From: Sinotaia quadrata | Taxonomy: Eukaryota > Mollusca > Gastropoda > Architaenioglossa > Viviparidae | DNA: 64,000 nt | Reading direction: 5' to 3' | Assembly (NCBI GenBank): GCA_028829895.1 | Contig: CM054180.1 | Span: 141,558,618-141,622,617, forward strand | Shown: piece by piece, positions 45,530-57,055 of the stretch | How the letters are laid out: the number at the start of each line of letters is the position of its first letter | Position numbering within the stretch: the stretch's first letter is position 1 | Position numbers and translations under genes: made by a program | Notes under the pieces: generated by a model | The model's database searches: none | What the model saw: the letters and a program-made list of their open reading frames with translations, nothing else | What the model was told of the DNA's origin: nothing

Positions 45530-46030
45530 TATAGTGTTATTTATATAGACATTTACAGTAATCTAATATTAAATTAATTAATGTTATTAAATGTTATACT
45601 CATTACATACATTTACAGTAATCTAATATTAAATTAGTTTATGTTTATTATATATTATATTCATGACAGACCTTTACAGTAAGTTAATATCAAATTATTT
45701 TATGTTTATTAGATGTTATATTCATTACAGACATTTACTATGATTGCCAGTTCAATAGATGTGTCACTTATTTCTGATATTTACTATAATCTGATATGTA
45801 ATTAGTGTTAGTGTAATTGGAGTGTTTATCCACACTGATATTTACTATAATCTGATATGTAAATAGTGTTAGTGTCATTGGAGTGTTTATCCACACTGAT
45901 ATTTACTATAATCTGATATTTAATTAGTCTTATTGTCATTGGAGTATTTATCTCTTCTGATATTCACTGTAATATTATATGTGTAATTAGTGTTAGCCTA
46001 ATTGGAGTGTTAATTCATACTGATATTTTC
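45530..46030. repeat. Two adjacent ~60-bp degenerate arrays
   Basis: 45530-45765 repeats acatttacagtaatctaata with attaaattag and tatattcatt. 45766-46030 repeats atttactataatctgatat, taattagtgttagtgt and ggagtgtttatc. Three to four diverged copies each, sharing a tactataatctgata-like core. Confidence 0.8.
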
Positions 46031-46119
46031 TATTTTTGTATTCTTTCCTTTATTTCTATGCATGATAAAAAAATTTAGCCGAATAAACTGACCCGTATAA
46101 CTGTCCGTGTTACTAATGA

Positions 46120-47335
46120 CAACACTCTTATGTTACGAACAACTAACTGTCTGTTACAAATGACTAACATTGTCCTGTTTACGAATGACTGTCTTTGTTA
46201 CGAAAGACTAACATTGTCTCTTATATGAATGACTAACATTGTCTTTGTTATGAATGACTAATATTGTCTTTTATATGAATGACTAACATTGTCTTTCTCA
46301 GAATGTCCAACTTTGTCTTTGACATGAATGACCAACATGGTTACTGCTATAAATGATGTGCAATTCTTTTCTTTTTATGAATGACTAACATTGCTACTCT
46401 TATAAATGACCAACATTAATACTCTTATGAACAATCAACATTATTTTTGTTATGACTGATAAGCAGTTTTATTGTTATGAACAATCAACAATGTCTTTGT
46501 TATGACTGATAAAATGTAGTACTGTTATGAACAATCACCTTATCTTTGTTATGACTGATAAAATGTAATATTGTTATGAACAGTCAAAATTGTCTTTGTT
46601 ATCACTGATAAACAGTGTTACTGTTACGAACAATCAATATTGTCTTGGTTATGAACAATAAACATTGTTTTTGTTATAACTGATTAACATTGTTACTCTT
46701 ACAAATAATCAACATTGTCTTTTTTTAAGAATGACCAACATTGTCTTTATGAATAATTAACCTTGTCTTTTACGAACAATCAACCTTGATTTTGTTATGA
46801 ATGATCAACCTTGTATTTATTGTAAACGTTCAACTTTGTTTTTAAAAATTATCAAACTTGTATTTCCTTTGAAAGGCAAAACTCACCTTTGTAATGAGTG
46901 AACAACTTCCTCTGTTACGATTGACAAAAATTGTTTTAGACAAATGTCCAATGTCTTTGTTATGATTGACAAACATTGTTTTAGACAAATGCCCAGTGTT
47001 TTTGTTATGATTGATACATTTTGTTTTAGACAAATGTCCAGTGTCTTTGTTATGATTGACACATTTTGTTTCAGACAAATGTCCAATGTCTGTGTTATGG
47101 TTGACAAACATTGCGTTAGACAAATGTCCAATGTCTGTGTTATGGTTGACAAACATTGCTTTAGACAAATGTCTAATGTCTGTGTTATGTTTAACAAACA
47201 TATGTTTTAGATAAAAGTCCAGTGTCTTTGTTATGCTTGATAAAATAGTGTATTAGATAAAAGTCTAATGTCTCTGTAGTGGTTGACAAACAGTGTATTA
47301 GACAAAAGTCTAGTGTCTTTGTTTTGGTCTGAAAT
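46120..47335. repeat. Long degenerate array with 45-bp regular core
   Basis: 46120-46930 holds diverged units around aacattgtctttgttatgaa. 46935-47335 is regular with a unit of about 45 bp (gacaaatgtccaatgtcttt, gttatgattgacaaacatt), explaining 88-119-codon spurious frames. The uniform core suggests recent amplification at the right end. Confidence 0.85.
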
Positions 47336-47424
47336 ACAATTATTATAAACATAGTAGTTTTATTCTTTATTACAATTTGATATAAACTCATATAAATATA
47401 ATATACTAACAAATGTATTATTGA

Positions 47425-47582
47425 TTACAGACATTTTCAGAATTGTGAATGATTCAATTTGTGTGTTTGTTAGACAGACATTTTACTATAGTGAATGATT
47501 CAATTTGTGATTTTTGTTAGACATACATTTTACTATAGTGAATGATTCAATTTGTGTGTTTGTTAGACAGACATTTAACAAT
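47425..47582. repeat. ~50-bp array, 3 copies
   Basis: Units contain gtgaatgattcaatttgtg and tgtttgttagacagacattt. Confidence 0.85.
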
Positions 47583-47822
47583 AAACTTATATATAATTAT
47601 TGTAAGGGTAGGTGGTGAGAAAACAATCACGTACCACAACGACAACGCGCCACTGATGCAGCCACCAACATGGACACGAAAATCATCCACAAGACAACTG
47701 ACTCACAGACAATGGACTCACCCAACTGACGCTATCCGCCGCCACACAATCGGAATAAATGACGAAACCTTCAACTACATCACAGACAGACACCACGGGA
47801 ACAGTTTCAAACATCATCCAAA

Positions 47823-48003
47823 CCAATCCAATGAAAACAAGAGACAGGTTCACAATCACGCCAAGCGCGATCAAGATCACAGACGAAACATAAACCAATC
47901 CAATCAAAACAAGGGACAGGTTCACAATCACGCCAAGCGCGATCAAGATCACAGACGAAACACAAACCAATCCAATCAAAACAAGAGACAGGTTCACAAT
48001 CAC
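47823..48003. repeat. 72-bp array, 2.5 copies
   Basis: Starts at 47823, 47895 and 47967: ccaatccaatcaaaacaag, acaggttcacaatcacgcca, agcgcgatcaagatcacaga. 24 codons per unit; the 154-codon frame across it has no recognisable domain. Confidence 0.9.
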
Positions 48004-48005
48004 TA

Positions 48006-48792
48006 AACCATATAGCTCTTACACTAAAAGGGTTAGGGTTAGACAGGAAATTGACTCTATGTTAGCCTTAGGTATGATTGAAAGGTGGAGTCCCCATATA
48101 GCTCTTACACTAAACGGGGTGCTGTAAAACAGGAAATTGACTCTGTTAGCCTTAGGTATGATTGAAAAGGTTGAGTCCCCATATAGCTCTTTCACTAAAC
48201 GGGGTGCTGTAAAACAGGAAATTGACTCTATGTTAGCCTTAGGTATGATTGAAAGGTGGAGTCCCCATATAGCTCTTACACTAAACGGGGTGCTGTAAAA
48301 CAGGAAATTGACTCTATGTTAGCCTCAGGTATGATTGAAAGGTGGAGTCCCCATATAGCTCTTACACTAAACGTGGTGCTGTAAAACAGGAAATTGACTC
48401 TATGTTAGCCTTAGGTATGATTGAAAGGTTGAGTCCCCGTATAGCTCTTACACTAAACGGGGTGCTGTAAAACAGGAAATTGACTCTATGTTAGCCTTAG
48501 GTATGATTGAAAGGTTGAGTCCCCGTATAGCTCTTACACTAAACGGGGTGCTGTAAAACAGGAAATTGACTCTATGTTAGCCTTAGGTATGATTGAAAGG
48601 TTGAGTCCCCGTATAGCTCTTACACTAAACGGGGTGCTGTAAAACAGGAAATTGACTCTATGTTAGCCTTAGGTATGATTGAAAGGTTGAGTCCCCGTAT
48701 AGCTCTTACACTAAACGGGGTGCTGTAAAACAGGAAATTGACTCTATGTTAGCCTTAGGTATGATTGAAAGGTTGAGTCCCCGTATAGCTCT
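48006..48792. repeat. 86-bp minisatellite made of Gypsy RT coding sequence, ~9 copies
   Basis: Units contain gctgtaaaacaggaaattga, ctctatgttagccttaggta and tgattgaaaggttgagtccc. The last copy runs on into downstream RT sequence. The unit reads as AVKQEIDSMLALGMIERLSP, homologous to the RT entry region around residues 1070-1090 of the intact element at 24-28 kb. Confidence 0.95.
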
Positions 48793-49600
48793 TCTATTGC
48801 CTTAGAAAGAAGGATGGCACGCGTTGATTTTGTGTGGACTGCAGACAGCTTAACAAGTTAATAGTTTTAGCAAAACTGATGCCTGAACTGAAACATTTTT
48901 CGCTCGGCTCAATGTAGTAAAATATTTTATTTTCCTAAATTAGACTTAGTAAAGGGATTTCGGCATATTTCAGCCTATTGTGGTCAGAAGCATGAAAAGT
49001 AAGAAAAGTTGAAGAGATGGAAAAAAAACACTCTCAAAGACAATGTTAAATCCTTTTGGGGATTGGCTGATTTCTATCGAAAATTCATACCGATGAAAAG
49101 TTGAAGAGATGAAAAAAAAACACTCTCAAAGACAAGGTTAAATCCTTTTGGGGATTGGCTGATTTCTATCGAAAATTCATACCGAAATTCAGTGCCAACG
49201 CCAAACCACTCATTAATTTGATGATGAAAGGCAAGTCTTTGATTTGGAGCAAGAAATGCGAAACCATTTTTTTTACTAATTTGAAAGACAGTCTGACATG
49301 AGCTCCTGTTTCCCTGATTTCAATAAAGAATTTGTACTCAGAACACCTGCAAGCAATGTCTGTCATAAACTCCTGTCTCCCTGATTTCAATAAAGAATTT
49401 GTACTTAGAACAGCTGTAATCAACACATGACTATATTCTGTACTGATGCGAAAATATGGTGATATTCTGTATCTAGCTACATATGAACAGAATTACTCAA
49501 CAAAGGGGAAATAATATCTCAGAATTATCTGGGTAGCCCAGAAATTCCAAGCCTACCTATACAGCAGGCATTTTATCAACCTCTGGCCTACTAAGCAGTA
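48006..49600 (+). pseudogene. Ty3/Gypsy RT-RNase H relic with amplified RT segment
   Basis: Left to right on the plus strand: AVKQEIDSMLALGMIERLSP (RT entry region, repeated about nine times), KKDG and FCVDCRQLNKL (about 48830), KLDLVKGFRHISA (about 48935), then the connection FWGLADFYRKFIPKFSANA and KPLINLM (about 49155-49225), IWSKKCE, PDFNKEFVLRT (about 49313), and RNase H-like QNYSTKGK and QKFQAYLYSRHFI (about 49490-49575). Most of the RT palm, including the DD box, is missing, and stops and frameshifts are frequent. Two further short duplications lie inside (about 94 bp at 49003-49190 and about 70 bp at 49310-49430). The element is long dead; clade is uncertain. Confidence 0.85.
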
Positions 49601-50950
49601 ATTATTATTAATAAAGTTTAAAACAAACAAAATTATGATTAAATCAAATTAAATAATAAATTACTCCTATTAAAACTTATTAATCTTTCAAAATGTTTAT
49701 TTCTTAAATCGTGTACAAGGTCCAAGTGAAAAGAACGATTATAATAAATACATCTAAAATATATTGATATAATAAAATAAAACAAGCTTAATTTGAGGGG
49801 AAAATGCAACAGAAATTATTATATTTTAATCAATGAAGAAGAAATATAACAACAGCTGTTATATTAATTGACATGATAAATAACAAAATCTTCAGTGTTC
49901 TCAGCAGAATATTTTTCTTGTTTGTGTACTGTGTTAAACTTCAATACAAACAAAAAGAACAAAACATCAAATCAAATAATCTGCAAATATCGTAATTGCT
50001 TGCAAAAACAATTAAACTGTAAATCTGACAATTGTTAAAATAATTAAATCAGTGTTGATTTACATAGCACAATATTTGACTTGGTAATTAAGAAATATTT
50101 ACCGTTTTAAGGAGAAATATTATTTTGCATAATGAAAATTATTTTATTTTAAATTAAGTAAAAACAATACGATAAACTGATACTTTTAAATGAAGAAAAA
50201 ATAATTCACATTATTATTTTATATGTTAATTTGTAAGTATTGTTTGTTCCAAGAAGAAATATTACTTTGCATGAAACACCTGCACTAATTTAACATAAAT
50301 TTAATTTAAAATGAAAAGAAAAAAGAATATCTCTGCACTATGGAGGTAGAAAAGAAACGAAGTGAAAAATAGCAATATATTAAATAAGTAATATTCACTG
50401 ATCTAAACATAACTATTATTTAGCATGATCATATCTACACTATTCTAACAAACAAATAACCACATTAAGAAAAAATCAGCACACTGCTAAGTTCTATGGA
50501 ATTATATTTTGGGGCCGTGAGGAATAAAAGATAAATCACTCCTCACCCTCTTGGACATGAGTAGTCCTGTGATTGTTAGAATTAGCTTAAAGTAGAATTA
50601 TGTTTATATAAAAGCAGATCTCATGTGCAAACATTTCTCAGAGAACCCTTAAACCCATTAGGTAACTAAATAGAATATAAATTTCCCTTGAAGGAAACTT
50701 AAATCAACATGACGTCTTTCCTTAATGGTGAAAGTTTACAAATTGATTTTCTTAATATATTCTGATTGTAGAAAGGTTGCATACATGTGCTTCTAGAAAA
50801 ATATGATACTAAAATATAGTGAATATACTACACATTATATTTATAATAATAATCTACAATACCAATATCTCATATTTTAGTGTAGGAAGATATTTTGCCA
50901 TAAAATTTGCTTATCACTTATTATCATAGATTCATTATTGTCACATACAG
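49601..50950. other. Very AT-rich unassigned segment
   Basis: About 1.35 kb with low complexity and many stops in all frames. No array or gene seen. Confidence 0.5.
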
Positions 50951-51036
50951 TAGCCGAGTGAGCGGCGTGGCCTTAAGTTAGAGACACAAGGGGTGGTCAG
51001 TTTTGGGCCAGCTCTGGTGTATCTCCAAGAAAAACT

Positions 51037-51258
51037 CGCGTGACATGTGCCAGTAATACGTCGTGTCAAGATATTACATAGACACACAATGACACAACCA
51101 TCGATGTTTGGGTGGGGCCCAATTTTATTATGTCAATGCAAAGGAACGATTTATTGGCTGTGTATGCGGATGAGCAAGTATCATAAAAGTGAATAAACGG
51201 ATGAACAGACGAAAACAATACAGATACAAATTCTTTCACTCCTCTGAAAAAAACTGTG
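51037..51258 (+). repeat. Dispersed repeat, copy 2
   Basis: Partner of 42364-42582. Similarity ends at aaaactgtg; flanks differ. It ends about 280 bp before the MITE-like inverted repeat. Confidence 0.7.
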
Positions 51259-51535
51259 TCGTTGCTAAGGCGCGCCAGGTAACCGAACTCAAAAGGGAAG
51301 TGCTCGATGATTGGGCATGCGCAAGAGGTCGAATGTGCTCCAACGCTACTTCATCACTAATCGGCATATCTTTTAATATGTTACCATCATTGAAAATGAG
51401 TAATTTGCATAAGTAAATTATAAGAAATTAAATAACGCGAGAACAAGATTTATTTTTACTTACCGAAACATTCAAAGCTCAAGCCGAGGCGCCATATTAT
51501 ATTGCGTCACGTAGTTTTATGGTTGATCCGTGAAA

Positions 51536-51856
51536 TGCGCGAACGACAAATGCGCGCCGACAAAATCGCGTTCTTTGAAATCGACAAAATCGCGATAAAG
51601 ATCGCTTCATTCTTTTCATTACCTTTGTGTAAGGATTGTTTGCACGCAGTATCTCTTAATATTGATCTTTAAATAAAATTATTTAGATTTGATATATGCT
51701 TCATTCTTTTCCTTACCTTTGTGTGAGGATTATTTGCACGCAGTATCTCTTAACATTGCTTTGTGTATCGTAATATTGATATGCACGTATGTTATTATTG
51801 TACAATTTAACATGTATCATCGCGATTTTGTCGGCGCGCAATTGTCGTTCGCTCAT
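51536..51856. mobile_element. MITE-like inverted repeat with GC-rich arms
   Basis: The left arm (gcgcgaacgacaaatgcgcg, ccgacaaaatcgcg, 51538-51571) is nearly the reverse complement of the right arm at about 51820-51854, about 32 of 34 bases. The AT-rich interior of about 250 bp contains an imperfect duplication (ttacctttgtgt, gcacgcagtatctctta) at 51605 and 51698. The arms are GC-rich within AT-rich sequence. No target duplication is established, so element boundaries are uncertain; pairing may extend further out in degenerate form. Confidence 0.55.
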
Positions 51857-51859
51857 TTG

Positions 51860-52160
51860 TCGGTGAACCAGTTTTATGATGTACGTCAAATGGGTACTGC
51901 GCTTGCTCCAAATTGTTCTATACACACAACCTTGCAAAAACTGATTGGACACACACCAGAGTGTGTATACGAAATGTCATACACGACTAAAAATTTTGGC
52001 ACTTTGGGTGACTTGGCTGAAATTAAATCTGGTGCTTCGTGGACCCATTTTGTACTCATTTCCATCGTTTAAAAAATTGGTTCATATATTGAGCAACCAT
52101 TATTTTTTAGGAACCCATTGCTTACTGAATGTATCAAGTTTATGAACCCAGTGTAACATG
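51860..52160. other. Unassigned spacer
   Basis: A 127-codon frame crosses here from 51689, but it starts inside the inverted repeat and has no recognisable domain. Confidence 0.4.
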
Positions 52161-52164
52161 ATTA

Positions 52165-52165
52165 C

Positions 52166-52249
<84 letters not shown>

Positions 52250-52255
52250 TCACAT
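52165..52255. repeat. (CT)n(CA)n microsatellite
   Basis: A pure CT run (about 52168-52202) joined to a CA run with interruptions. Confidence 0.95.
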
Positions 52256-52477
52256 ACACTCCTCAATACAGTAGTACAAGTTAATAAATAAGTTTAATAC
52301 TGTTGTTTCTCCAGCATCCTGCAATTATAATTAGTCAGTTATTCTTCATCCGTAGATTATTTCTGTAACATTTCGATTTATTACGTTTTAGTGCTTCGTA
52401 TTTCTAAAGGAAACCAAAATTCATGAAACAAAGGGACTGAACCCGCATATATAGTTAATATCAATTTTAATCACATC

Positions 52478-52682
52478 GCAAAATAAATTAACCTAAAGAG
52501 CATTATATCTCTAAATCAAATACACTTTAGCCGATAACAGATTTTAAACACTAATTAACCTATAGAACAATATATCTCTAAATCAAATACACTTTAGCCG
52601 ATAACAGATTTTAAACACTAATTAACCTAAAGAGCATTATATATAAACCAAATACACTTTAGCCGATAACTGTTTTTTTAAA
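52478..52682. repeat. ~67-bp array, 3 copies
   Basis: Units contain taacctaaagagcattatat, aaatcaaatacactttagcc and gataacagattttaaac. Confidence 0.9.
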
Positions 52683-52719
52683 CACGAATTTGAGAACAGA
52701 ATGACTTGCTGCAAAATAC

Positions 52720-52895
52720 AGGTGCGAGCGCGCGCGCGGGTGTGTGTGTTTTGTACAGGTGTATGTGTATTGATATGTGTGTTGTATGTATGCGTGCGTA
52801 TGCGTGTTGTATGTATGCATGGGTGTGTTGTATGTAATGTGCGTGATGCATGTATGTGTCGCATGTCAATATATTTATATCTATTGTGTGTGTAC
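52720..52895. repeat. TG/TATG-rich low-complexity tract
   Basis: Interrupted gtgtgt and gtatgtatgcgt repeats. Confidence 0.8.
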
Positions 52896-53110
52896 ACCGT
52901 TCCATTCTGTAATTTGAATTTTGTTGTAAAATATTGTTGGTTTAAATTTTCACAATAATCCTGTGTACACCGTTCCATTCTGTATTTTGAATTTTTGTTG
53001 TAAAATATTGTTGGTTTAAATTTTCACAATAATCCTGTGTACACCGTTCCATTCTGTATTTTGAATTTTGTTGTAAAATATTGTTGGTTTAAATTTTCAC
53101 AATAATCCTG
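52890..53110. repeat. 70-bp array, 3 copies
   Basis: Units contain gtgtacaccgttccattctg, ttttgttgtaaaatattgtt and ggtttaaattttcacaataa. Confidence 0.9.
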
Positions 53111-53200
53111 TATTTATAAATGTTTATGACAGCATGATAAAATTAGATTACATATCAAGTTCCATTGAAAACTTTATATATATGCTCGGGTATATATATC

Positions 53201-54780
53201 TGTTGGTACCCCCCTAAATACGGATATCTAGGACGGACAACAAGTTGAGGACGTCACTTCCGGTAACTCGTAATGAGCCCCCAGAGGAAACGATTCCTCA
53301 CAGATAAGACGGACAGACAGATAAGACGAAAGACAGACTCAAGACAGACGTTAGACGGACGTGACGCTAACAATTACAAAATCATACTAGACAAGAATGA
53401 CAATAAATTTGACAACACTAATGAAAATTTAACAATAACTTTATATAACAATAAAAGAAAATAGAATAAAGAAAATAACAATAAAAGAAAATAGAATAAA
53501 GAAAATAACAATAAAAGAAGTACAGTTAACAATGTTGGCCAAAATAATTACAAAATATAAGTCCTATAACTAATTCAGGGAAAATACTAGCCCCTCTTAA
53601 TGAAATGATTTTAGTGTCCGTTTTCCTTTCCCCAAATCGTTCCTTTTTCCGTATTTCAGTTCCAGTACACTATTATGCACTTCTACTCAATGTTTATGTT
53701 TCTATACTTAGCTCAACAGCTGGGGCAAAGGTCAATACAGCGTTGAACCCTCGTCGCACAAGCGTTCTACAACGGCAGGCCCTTGAATAGTGGCTCCGTC
53801 CCTTTTTACTCTGCGTGAACAACAACCGGCAGAATACGTCTTCTGCAATCTGACCCAGTTCTGGTCCTAGCTTCTGCTTGTAGAGACTCTTTGTAGCTAC
53901 TCTTTCTCTAGTTACTGTTTATAGATTCTCTTCCTCTGATTACTGTTTATAGATTCTCTTCTTCTGATTACTGTTTCTCTGATTACTGTTTGGTTCTGAA
54001 ATGTAATTAAGGCAGTGAAAGTAACTGCTGATTACAGAATAAAAGTATTTAGGTGCCAGGGCTATTACTTCCCTGAGTACATTGGCACTAATCTGAAAGA
54101 AAGGTGTAGTTAGAATACATAAATCATCCTTGCACATCCTATTATCATTTTGCTAAGTTTTACAAAATTAAAATTAGCCACACATACCTTTCACGTTCCG
54201 AAACCGAATGAACCCAACGTCATCTGGTTGGAGTGCAGTACACTCAAGGATTAGTCTTTCTGACTTAGAAATTTTCTCACTTCTAAAATGTTACCAGATG
54301 AAATCTCTGGGACTGTCCCTGCGTGTTTTAAAACTCGGGTTGTTTTGGGCAAGTGAAGAGAATTGGTTCGGCCCGACTTATATAAAGGCTTTCCAGTATT
54401 CCTGGTATTTCTTTGAAACTAACCCTTCCCTCTACTATTAGCTAAGAGTGGTCCTTTGATCCCCCGACCGCTTCCTGTACTCTGGCCTATAGCTCAGTGT
54501 GAGTCTATCTCCTTTCTCTGTCAGCTAGCTACAAGTGCCCCTTTTGATCCCTAACCGTTTCCTGTGCCCTAGCCCTGGGTGGTCAGGTCTTGTATAACTC
54601 TAACGTCCTGCTAATGTCTTGGAGTGGCTGGTCAGTCTTATAATTAGTGTCTTGGTTAAATGCCTTAAACGTATATTTTTATGCTATGGTTCCTATACCT
54701 CTCATGTATCTACATTTTATTATTTTAATTTTTAAATGTTTATGGAGTGATGCCGGGCTAAGTTTTGCTTTCGCCTGACA
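53201..54780 (+). mobile_element. Solo LTR, 1,580 bp, TSD ATATC
   Basis: It begins TGTTGGTACCCCCC and ends CGCCTGACA. ATATC flanks both sides exactly (53196-53200, 54781-54785). A TATA-like ttatataaagg lies near 54377, about 1.18 kb in, fitting a long U3 followed by R-U5 in plus orientation. No internal coding region is present, so this is most simply a solo LTR left by recombination. The flanks on both sides share a unit of about 75-100 bp (ctgtatttataaatgttta, acagcatgataaaatta), so insertion was again into a tandem duplication. Interior 53440-53520 has short aaagaaaataacaataaaag repeats. Confidence 0.75.
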
Positions 54781-54905
54781 ATATCCTGTATTTATAAATG
54801 TTTACGACAGCATGATAAAATTAGGTTACATATCGAATTCTATTGAAAACTTTATAACAGCATGATAAAATTAGATTGCATATCAAATTCTAATGAAAAC
54901 CAGAC
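54781..54905. repeat. Right part of a duplicated unit flanking the solo LTR
   Basis: ctgtatttataaatgtttac and acagcatgataaaattaggt match 53108-53180; a partial third copy follows at about 54858. Confidence 0.8.
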
Positions 54906-55238
54906 AAAAACCAGACGTGCTATGTATAGACTTAGAAAACTATCTCTTCGAATCGCGCACGCAACGTCACTATTGATCGATGGACTTGGATATAAATTGA
55001 TGGCAAATGTTGAGTCGAAGAGGCAGTCACACAGAAAAGGTGAGAAACGCGTTCAGGGGAAGTGAAACAAGAAAAGGACTGTGTCCTGTACAATATGTGT
55101 CCGGTTGTTAACAGTTTAAACAGTCATTATTTTGTCATCGCTAAATCGTGAAGTAGACCGAAGAAAAGATTTATTTGGAAATAATTAGTAAATTATAACA
55201 TTGTTGCGTTGCAGAACGGTTACATTTAAACGCATAAA
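54906..55238. other. Upstream flank of the PAN-like exon
   Basis: No array. It would contain the promoter and 5' untranslated region of the gene at 55239, but no TATA or initiator is evident. Confidence 0.35.
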
Positions 55239-55544
55239 ATGAAGTTTCTTTTATTGACGTGTCTGTTTTACGTTTTCTATCACGTGTCTGGACAAAGGTC
55301 ATTGCAATATTTACTCCTCGGCAAGGTCTCCTTTCGGTCCCAGCCCTCGACAACAATTTATTCCTGCTCTCGTTCAAAGACGTGTTGTGCAGTCGCATGT
55401 ACCGGAAATAACCTGTGTGCATTCTTCAGCTTCAGTCGTGATGATGACATCTGTATGCTGTATGACAAGTCGACAGAAAATCAGACAACGGTTTACAACT
55501 CGTCATGGTCAACGTATAAAACGGGCAAGTATACAACCCGATAA
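55239..55544 (+). CDS. Secreted PAN/apple-like protein, first exon or short gene
   Basis: ATG at 55239 (context aaaATGA) opens a 101-codon frame. Residues 1-18 (MKFLLLTCLFYVFYHVSG) form a signal peptide: K, hydrophobic core, small residue before the likely cleavage site at G18/Q19. The mature part has a Cys pattern like the PAN/apple fold: YSCSRSKTCCAVACTGNNLC, then AFFSF and an ICMLYD strand near residue 75, then an aromatic-rich end (SSWSTYKTG). The ORF stop may not be used: GTATAC at 55531 follows GGGCAA, so a splice donor there is possible and more exons could lie downstream. Such domains occur in many secreted molluscan and other invertebrate proteins. Ligand and role are unknown. Confidence 0.55.
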   Translation: MKFLLLTCLFYVFYHVSGQRSLQYLLLGKVSFRSQPSTTIYSCSRSKTCCAVACTGNNLCAFFSFSRDDDICMLYDKSTENQTTVYNSSWSTYKTGKYTTR

Positions 55545-55672
55545 ACAAAGGAGTAGAAGGAAAATAAACACATTTATCCAAGTATACAACCCGATAAAGA
55601 AAGGAGCAAAAGGAAAATAAACACCCTTCTCCATGTATACAACCCGATAAACAAAGGAGCAAAATGAAATAG
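55527..55672. repeat. ~53-bp array, 3 copies
   Basis: Units contain gtatacaacccgataaacaa, aggagcaaaaggaaaataaa and cac(c/a)ttctcca. It begins within the last codons of the PAN-like ORF, so the array may have altered the end of that exon. Confidence 0.85.
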
Positions 55673-55799
55673 TACAAGCTAACGCAATACATTTAAAATA
55701 TCTCATTAATAATATAGTCATGAAAAATGCAAAAGTGAATAATGTAATAAATAAAATTACGCGTGTATCATTATTGAATAGCGTCACAAATAATGAAGT

Positions 55800-56280
55800 G
55801 TTAAATGAATGACTAATATATTTGATTTCAGGGATTTATAATGTTCAAAATTTATAATTAGTGAATACAATCATAAATATGATAAATGAATACAATTGAA
55901 AAATATGATTAGTTAATAAAATCATAAATATGTTTAGTGAATAAATTACCACATTGCTTAGTGAATAAAATCCTAATTTTAATTTGATCATAATTATGGT
56001 TAGTGAATAAAATCCTAAATATGATTAATGAATAAAATAATACATATAAATGAATAATGATTAAAATCATAAATATGATTTATTGAATAAAATCATATAT
56101 ATGCATATGATTGAATGAATAAAATCATAAATATGATTAGTGATTAAAATTACGAAATTGATTAGTGAATAAAATCATAAATTTGATTAGTAAATAACAT
56201 TTTCAATATGATTAGTGAATAAAATCTTTAATATGTCTATTGAATTAAATTATGTGTATTAATAGAAAATAAAATAATTA
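55800..56280. repeat. AT-rich ~25-bp degenerate array
   Basis: Diverged units of gattagtgaataaaatcata and aatat, about 15 copies. Confidence 0.75.
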
Positions 56281-56515
56281 ATAAAATTTAAAAGCTTGGA
56301 TGTGAATTGTCGAGAAAAGTGCTTTAATAAATGTAAGAAAACAAACCCAACATGTTAATTTATGTTACTGAAGTCAATACAAAAATAATTGGCAATAGTT
56401 GTTAAGAAAACCGAAAGAATCAAATCAATCAATTATATCGATCTATTCTGTCTCGAGAATCTAACGGTCATAAAGTTTGTGTTCGACAAATACTCGCTAT
56501 CTTTCCGAAAGTCCA
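56281..56515. other. Unassigned spacer
   Basis: Nothing recognised. Confidence 0.4.
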
Positions 56516-56517
56516 AA

Positions 56518-56860
56518 ATTTGATTAGACAAAGTAAACATTCCTGGAGTGTGTGATTTTGACATTCCTAGAGTGTGTGATTAGACAAAGTAAATATTCCT
56601 AGAGTGTATGATTAGACAAAGTAAACATTCCTAGAGTGTATGATTTTGACATTCCTAGAGTGTGTGATTAGACAAAGTAAACATTCCTAGAGTGTATGAT
56701 TTTGACATTCCTAGAGTGTGTGATTAGACAAAGTAAATATTCCTAGAGTGTGTGATTAGACAAAGTAAATATTCCTAGAGTGTATGATTAGACAAAGTAA
56801 ACATTCCTAGAGTGTATGATTAGACAAAGTAAACATTCCTAGAGTGTGTGCATATGACAG
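56518..56860. repeat. ~30-bp array with two unit types
   Basis: attagacaaagtaaacattc plus ctagagtgt alternates with a tgattttgacattcctagag form. About a dozen copies. Confidence 0.85.
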
Positions 56861-56939
56861 ATAGGATTGTTTAATAGGATTACTATTTCTATGCATTGTG
56901 GGTGGATTAAGTATGATGAATATATCAAGACAGAGAATG

Positions 56940-57055
56940 TTGACTAAATTGAATGAATATATCTAGACAGCGTGGTTTGACTAACTTTGATGAATACATC
57001 TAGACAGTGTGGTTTGACTAACTTTGATGAATATATCTAGACAGTGTGGTTTTAC
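56940..57055. repeat. 37-bp minisatellite, left part (host of solo LTR A)
   Basis: Three copies of gactaactttgatgaatata and tctagacagtgtggttt. The array resumes at 58367-58415 beyond the inserted element. Confidence 0.9.

Noticed and set aside
47542..48006. 154-codon His/Asn-rich plus frame
   Set aside because: Mostly a 72-bp array; low complexity; no recognised domain. A host exon cannot be fully excluded.
51689..52072. 127-codon ORF as a gene
   Set aside because: It begins within the inverted repeat and lacks any recognisable domain or splice context.
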